NCBI GenBank assembly: GCA_023428755.1 | Contig: JAEYWX010000027.1 | Location: 1 to 64,000, forward strand | Origin: Bacteroidota bacterium | GTDB lineage: Bacteria; Bacteroidota; Bacteroidia; Chitinophagales; Chitinophagaceae | Direction of reading: 5' to 3' | Length of the DNA: 64,000 nucleotides | In this document: positions 60,021-64,000 of the stretch, piece by piece | Layout: every line of letters starts with the position of its first letter | Numbering within the stretch: position 1 is the stretch's first letter | Position numbers and translations under genes: made by a program | Notes under the pieces: model-generated | The model's input: the letters and a program-made list of their open reading frames with translations, nothing else | Database searches by the model: none | Told to the model about the DNA's origin: nothing

Positions 60021-62189
60021 ATGAGAATAATAATTTTTTCGTTGTTGGTGATGTGCTGTTGGTTTACAAACGGTTTTGCACAAACCAAACCAAAAGAAAA
60101 GCCGCCTACGCAAAAAGAAATGGAAAAGATGATGAAGGAAGCGCAGGAAATGATGGATGAAATGAGTGAGGAAGACAAAAGAATAGCCGACAGCCTGGGC
60201 ATTAAATTACCCAACTTTAAAAAAGTTCCGAAGGGTTCTGATAAGCAAATGGCTGAAGCCTGGGCAGATGAAAACCGTGTAGTTCCAAAACGGGATGCCG
60301 CAAGAATTGCAGCCATAACCAAAGGCGTTACCAATGCCCGGATGGCAACCTATATCGCTTCTGTTCAAAAGAAAATGATGGCTAAAATGGATGCCGGTTT
60401 GTTAAAGATGGGCGATAAAGTTTTTAACTACATCCAATCTAACAGTAAAAATAGTGTGGAAGCAGGTAATATGGCTGTTGCGCTTTGGTTGATTGGTAAA
60501 CCACAAATGGCTTTGTATGTGCTGGGAAAAGTAAGCAACGAAGACCCATCTAATACCGATAATCTCAACAACTATGCTGCCATGCTTTCGATGCAGGGCG
60601 GTGAGCACTTGGCCATTCCTATCCTCAACAACCTGAATGCAAAATTTCCTAAGAATAGTACCATTCTCAATAACCTGGCGCAGGCATGGCTTGGGCTGGG
60701 CGAACTGTTGAAAGCTGAAAAATATGCAGACAGTGTTATTAAACTTTACCCTATGCATCCACAGGCTAATATGGCCAAAGCCGCTATTGCCGAAAGCAAA
60801 GGGAAAAAAGAAGAAGCAAAAGAAGCGATAAAAAAATCCATACAACATGCCTATACGGAAGAAAAGGAAGAAAGATTGGCAAAGTTGGGCGAAAAGTTAT
60901 CGCATACTCAATACCTGTTACCTCCACGCAGGAAAACGGATGTGTTGAATCTCGATGGATTTCGTTCCCCATTTTTTCCAATGAACTCCCGTGGATGCAT
61001 TAGTGCCGAAATAGAATGGAAAACATTTTATGAGCAGATAGATGAAAAAATAAAGAGTCTGAACAAGCTGAGACAAGATGCAGAGGATGCAGCCATGAAA
61101 GGAAAGCAAGACAGAATGAAAGAAAACATGGCATATATAAAATTCGCCAAGGCAAATGCGGCTGCAGGCGGACAAATGCTTGCAGTACCCATGTACGCTA
61201 CCAGGGCTTCCAAAAAACTAAAAGCGGCCATGGATTTGGTGCAGCGTAAAATGCAGGCCTACAATTCACGTATGAGCCTTTATGCACAGGAATCCCTGGT
61301 CTTAAAAAAAGCTTATGACGAGGAAATGAAAAAACTGCGCCGTGAAGACGAAGCACAAACCGGATCGCACAGAAACAATGAAGCTTATTGCCCTAAATAC
61401 AGAGCCGTTACAGATAAATACCTGAAAGACATCAATGGCAAACTGCAGGCCCTGTACCTGGATGCATTGACGCTTAAAAAAGAAATGATCAATGAATCGG
61501 CTCACTATTCCCTGTATATGATGTGGCCCGATGAATTCCAGGTAGCAAAATTAGATTACCAGATAGAATGGCTCAATTTTCTGAAAAAAGCGTTTGGCGC
61601 ACCGGCCTATGGTTCAGGTTTTCCATTTGTTTCCATTACGCTCAATGAATATTCGTGTAATAATGATACCGACGATGAATCGGAGCTAACCAAACTACAG
61701 AATTTTGATGACCTGCATTGTGAATATCATAGTCAGTTGAATTGGAAGTTGCTCAAAATTTCAAATGATTGCAGTAAGATGACTACTGAAATCGATCTGA
61801 AATTTTTGCAATACACCCGCAAAGATGATTTTGAACGTGCCGAAGACGACACCTACATCAGCAGCACCATAAAAATAAGTGCGGAGCAAGGTGTGGGAGA
61901 TAAAATTGAAAAAGGCCCTGTAAAGCTGGAAGCCAAAGTAGGCGGTGCCATCATACTGGAGATGGATCGCAAAGGAGTGAAAGATGTAAAGCTTACTGCT
62001 GAAGCCAAAGCAGGAGTAGGTTTTAATGTTATGGACGAAGGCATGGAAGAGCATGGCAATATAGCAGGAAAAGATATTCATGATATGACGATTGAAGCAG
62101 GCGTAGAAGCCAGCATAAGTATCATCAGCGGACAAGGCAGTGTTTCCGGAACGGGAATATTAAGCGGTATAACAATTATAGAATTTTAA
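60021..62189 (+). CDS. Exported TPR/coiled-coil protein, 722 aa
   Basis: I do not recognise this protein as a whole. It has a signal peptide (MRIIIFSLLVMCCWFTNGFA). A charged coiled-coil segment (EKPPTQKEMEKMMKEAQEMM) and a TPR block (about 140-270, NSVEAGNMAVALWLIGKPQM, NSTILNNLAQAWLGLGELLK, YPMHPQANMAKAAIAESKGK) follow. A long helical middle (KIKSLNKLRQDAEDAAMKGK, MKKLRREDEAQTGSHRNNEA) is followed by a C-terminal beta domain (TYISSTIKISAEQGVGDKIE, GPVKLEAKVGGAIILEMDRK). Two CN-rich spots (NEYSCNNDTD, SNDCSKMTTE) may form disulfides. It is exported, perhaps a large periplasmic adapter. Confidence 0.75.
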   Translation: MRIIIFSLLVMCCWFTNGFAQTKPKEKPPTQKEMEKMMKEAQEMMDEMSEEDKRIADSLGIKLPNFKKVPKGSDKQMAEAWADENRVVPKRDAARIAAITKGVTNARMATYIASVQKKMMAKMDAGLLKMGDKVFNYIQSNSKNSVEAGNMAVALWLIGKPQMALYVLGKVSNEDPSNTDNLNNYAAMLSMQGGEHLAIPILNNLNAKFPKNSTILNNLAQAWLGLGELLKAEKYADSVIKLYPMHPQANMAKAAIAESKGKKEEAKEAIKKSIQHAYTEEKEERLAKLGEKLSHTQYLLPPRRKTDVLNLDGFRSPFFPMNSRGCISAEIEWKTFYEQIDEKIKSLNKLRQDAEDAAMKGKQDRMKENMAYIKFAKANAAAGGQMLAVPMYATRASKKLKAAMDLVQRKMQAYNSRMSLYAQESLVLKKAYDEEMKKLRREDEAQTGSHRNNEAYCPKYRAVTDKYLKDINGKLQALYLDALTLKKEMINESAHYSLYMMWPDEFQVAKLDYQIEWLNFLKKAFGAPAYGSGFPFVSITLNEYSCNNDTDDESELTKLQNFDDLHCEYHSQLNWKLLKISNDCSKMTTEIDLKFLQYTRKDDFERAEDDTYISSTIKISAEQGVGDKIEKGPVKLEAKVGGAIILEMDRKGVKDVKLTAEAKAGVGFNVMDEGMEEHGNIAGKDIHDMTIEAGVEASISIISGQGSVSGTGILSGITIIEF

Positions 62190-62199
62190 AGTTTAAAAT

Positions 62200-63063
62200 A
62201 TGAAAACAATCACTTTTATCTTGTTGCTGCTGTCGCAAACAGCAATAGCACAAATAACAAAGCCACCTGCAGAAATAAAATCAACAACCATCAACTCAAC
62301 GATTGTAAGACCCGTTTCAAAATTGCCCAACCTGGTTGTAAAAATTGAACGGATTTCTTACAACAGTTCCGAAAACAAATACAACATCGCCTACAGTATT
62401 ACCAATACCGGTGCGGATATGGGCGAGCAAATAATCATCATCAAAGGCAGTGTACTAAACCCTTCGGGTAACTTTGCGTTTGATGGCGGAACAGATAAGT
62501 TGCAATTAAAAGCATTGAAGAATGGAGAGCAGGTAAACGGAAAGATCAACTGCTCCATCGCCTTATATCTCTGGCAAAAAAATTACAGCTATCATTTAGC
62601 AATAGACCAGGATAATAAAATTGCTGAAACAAACGAAAGAGATAATTCAGCAAGTACATCCATTGCCGGTTATCTTGATCTGCCCGATCTAACAATTGAA
62701 TCTGCAAACTTTATTTACCAGGATTCTATATTACAAAACGGAACCTGGAAACACCGTTTTAAAGTAAGATATGTGTTGAAAAATAATTCCACCGTGCCTG
62801 CTTCATTGGATGTGTTTATCACCGGCATGTTCGGTCCCACACCAAAATCAGGATGCAGTGCTATCATCAGTGGCGTGCAACCTCCTTCAAACATAAAAAT
62901 TGGTCCGTGGGGTACAATCAGCAATGAAATAGGTTGCACTGCCGACAGAAGTACATTGAGCAATGGTGCTACTTACACCATCACCGTAAATCATTCCAAA
63001 ACCATCGAAGAAAAAAACTGGAACAATAATTCGTTTACCATCAACATTCCAAAAATTAACTAA
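62200..63063 (+). CDS. Exported CARDB-domain protein
   Basis: This 287-aa protein has a signal peptide (MKTITFILLLLSQTAIAQ). Two CARDB-like beta-sandwich repeats follow: LPNLVVKIERISYNSSENKY with IAYSITNTGADMG and DQDNKIAETNERDNSAST, then LPDLTIESANFIYQDSIL with RYVLKNNSTVPASLDVFI and IEEKNWNNNSFTINIPK. The E-x-N-E-x-D-N-x-x and NNxF ends mark each repeat. CARDB domains are cell-adhesion-related bacterial modules that often occur on surface proteins. It begins 10 nt after the TPR/coiled-coil gene and shares one base with the next gene (TAATG). Confidence 0.85.
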   Translation: MKTITFILLLLSQTAIAQITKPPAEIKSTTINSTIVRPVSKLPNLVVKIERISYNSSENKYNIAYSITNTGADMGEQIIIIKGSVLNPSGNFAFDGGTDKLQLKALKNGEQVNGKINCSIALYLWQKNYSYHLAIDQDNKIAETNERDNSASTSIAGYLDLPDLTIESANFIYQDSILQNGTWKHRFKVRYVLKNNSTVPASLDVFITGMFGPTPKSGCSAIISGVQPPSNIKIGPWGTISNEIGCTADRSTLSNGATYTITVNHSKTIEEKNWNNNSFTINIPKIN

Positions 63064-64000
63064 TGAAAAAATTACTCTTCTATGTTTTGCTGTTCAACAG
63101 TTCCTGGATTCAGGCACAGAAAAAAACGGTAAAGGAATTATTTGATATTGTATCGTATCAACCACCAACCGGTTGGCAAAAATCATCCACCCCTGAAACT
63201 TTATCGTTTAGTAAGGAAGACCCAAGTGGCAACTATTGCGTCATTACTATTCGTAAATCTATAGAAACGGAAGCAGATGCCCTGGCAAATTTTAACCATA
63301 GCTGGAACTTGATAGCAAAAACTAATTTAGGAGCCGGCGAAGCCACGATGCAACCTGCCAGCACCGACAACGGCTGGAATACGCTGATGGGCTCTGCCCC
63401 ATTTGAAAAAGATGGACTAAAGGGCGTTGTTATTCTTGTAAACAGTTCTAAAAACAACAGGATGGCCAATATCCTTATTCTTACCAATACCGGAAAGTTT
63501 CAAAAAGAAATGGAAGCCTTCCTGGAATCAGTTACACTAAAACAAAATTCACCAACTAGTAATGAGGGTATAGCACCCGTAGCTCCTTCATCATCTAACA
63601 ATTTCAAAAGTAAACCTGAGTTGTGGTCGCTTACAAGGAATATTTCATGGGATGCAACAGATCCGCTTGCCATGCAGCGAAACATTACCGACTTTTATGT
63701 TATCTATCCTAACGGCGACTACTACCCGAATGCACCTTATGAAGGCCTTGCCAACTTTAATACAACTAATCATCCCGAATCATGGGGTAAGTTTACCATG
63801 AACAGTACAAAGGGAAGATTCAAAAGCAAATACAACGACATCGCTGTTACAAAAAAATCAGCTATAAAAATGGACAGAGACGGTTACAGTGCCAGCTTCC
63901 ACAAATGCGTTTCTGTAGATGGCTTGTTGATAGAAGGTGCGTATACGCATATAGCACCCAACTGGGGCAAAGATCCCAAACTGAATTACCTCGATGAGCC
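63063..64000 (+). CDS. Exported protein, N-terminal PsbP/DcrB-like domain, runs off the window
   Basis: ATG 63063 overlaps the stop of the CARDB gene (TAATG). The frame is open to the right edge, more than 312 codons, so the gene is incomplete here. It has a signal peptide (MKKLLFYVLLFNSSWIQA). The first domain (about 20-160) reads LFDIVSYQPPTGWQKSSTP, LSFSKEDPSGNYCVITIRKS and ILVNSSKNNRMANILILTNT, which follows the pattern of a PsbP/DcrB-like fold. After a Ser/Asn/Pro linker comes RNITDFYVIYPNGDYYPNAP and KSAIKMDRDGYSASFHKCVS with VDGLLIEGAYTHIAPNWGKD. I do not recognise the second part. Fourth member of the run. Confidence 0.8.
   Translation, partial: MKKLLFYVLLFNSSWIQAQKKTVKELFDIVSYQPPTGWQKSSTPETLSFSKEDPSGNYCVITIRKSIETEADALANFNHSWNLIAKTNLGAGEATMQPASTDNGWNTLMGSAPFEKDGLKGVVILVNSSKNNRMANILILTNTGKFQKEMEAFLESVTLKQNSPTSNEGIAPVAPSSSNNFKSKPELWSLTRNISWDATDPLAMQRNITDFYVIYPNGDYYPNAPYEGLANFNTTNHPESWGKFTMNSTKGRFKSKYNDIAVTKKSAIKMDRDGYSASFHKCVSVDGLLIEGAYTHIAPNWGKDPKLNYLDE

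Noticed and set aside
1..64000. CRISPR arrays, rRNA genes, intact insertion sequences or prophage
   Set aside because: No regularly spaced identical repeats, no rRNA motifs, no transposase frames and no phage structural genes were seen.

Overview
The window looks like chromosome from a member of the Bacteroidota, probably family Chitinophagaceae. I infer this from the gene set: a short (286 aa) primary sigma factor, DUF4249, DUF2851 and DUF2520 proteins, TonB-dependent receptors with a carboxypeptidase-like N-terminal domain, an L-threonine aldolase of the GntG type and a Prc-type protease. The recurring -7 motif TAnnTTTG of this phylum also sits just upstream of many genes. Genus cannot be fixed from sequence alone.

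Layout. 0-3.4 kb is an AT-rich accessory stretch of small plus-strand genes: a membrane protein, a frameshifted fragment, an unknown 182-aa protein, VanZ and a RelE-like toxin-antitoxin pair. 3.4-13.5 kb is ordinary core: a B12/radical SAM protein, a TPR protein, folB, trxB, a DUF4249 lipoprotein, rpoD, L-threonine aldolase and prc. 13.6-16.7 kb is an AT-rich scar: a lipoprotein, an unknown gene, two broken fragments and a tyrosine recombinase cut off before its C-terminal catalytic residues, all lying beside a tRNA-Pro(CGG). 16.7-25.7 kb returns to core: a NAGPA-type protein with lipA, OsmC, DUF2851, and the cluster maf - UbiA prenyltransferase - KdsC-like phosphatase - DUF2520, then an alpha/beta hydrolase and a DGC-domain protein. 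26-27 kb holds a twice-broken lipoprotein gene with a hydrophobic bacteriocin-like C-terminus and an intact three-helix membrane partner.

27-40 kb carries topA, a YcxB-like protein, a BtuB/CirA-like receptor, an ALDH7-type dehydrogenase, a subtilisin-like protease, DinB, the RNase P RNA (rnpB, minus strand), bacilliredoxin and Hsp20. 40-46 kb carries arginine decarboxylase and the translation cluster thrS-infC-rpmI-rplT, where rpmI-rplT has its own promoter behind the infC terminator. 46-56 kb has secreted and membrane proteins, a D-threonine-aldolase-family enzyme, an Rnk-like factor, a TonB receptor beside a DUF3347 lipoprotein, and an ABC-F ATPase divergent from that lipoprotein.

56.7-64 kb is the most system-like part. 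A TPR-type HisKA_3 sensor kinase and a NarL-type regulator (8-nt overlap) are transcribed away from a tightly spaced run of four exported proteins: an Hcp-like protein, a 722-aa TPR/coiled-coil protein, a CARDB protein and a protein that runs off the right edge. I do not recognise this cluster as a described system.

Between genes there are many palindromic REP-like elements of several families and another class of degenerate, word-like repeats built from 6-8 nt variants. These explain several spurious N-terminal extensions of open frames (arginine decarboxylase, UbiA). Start codons were revised in about a dozen genes where a signal peptide, promoter motif or family length supports a downstream start.
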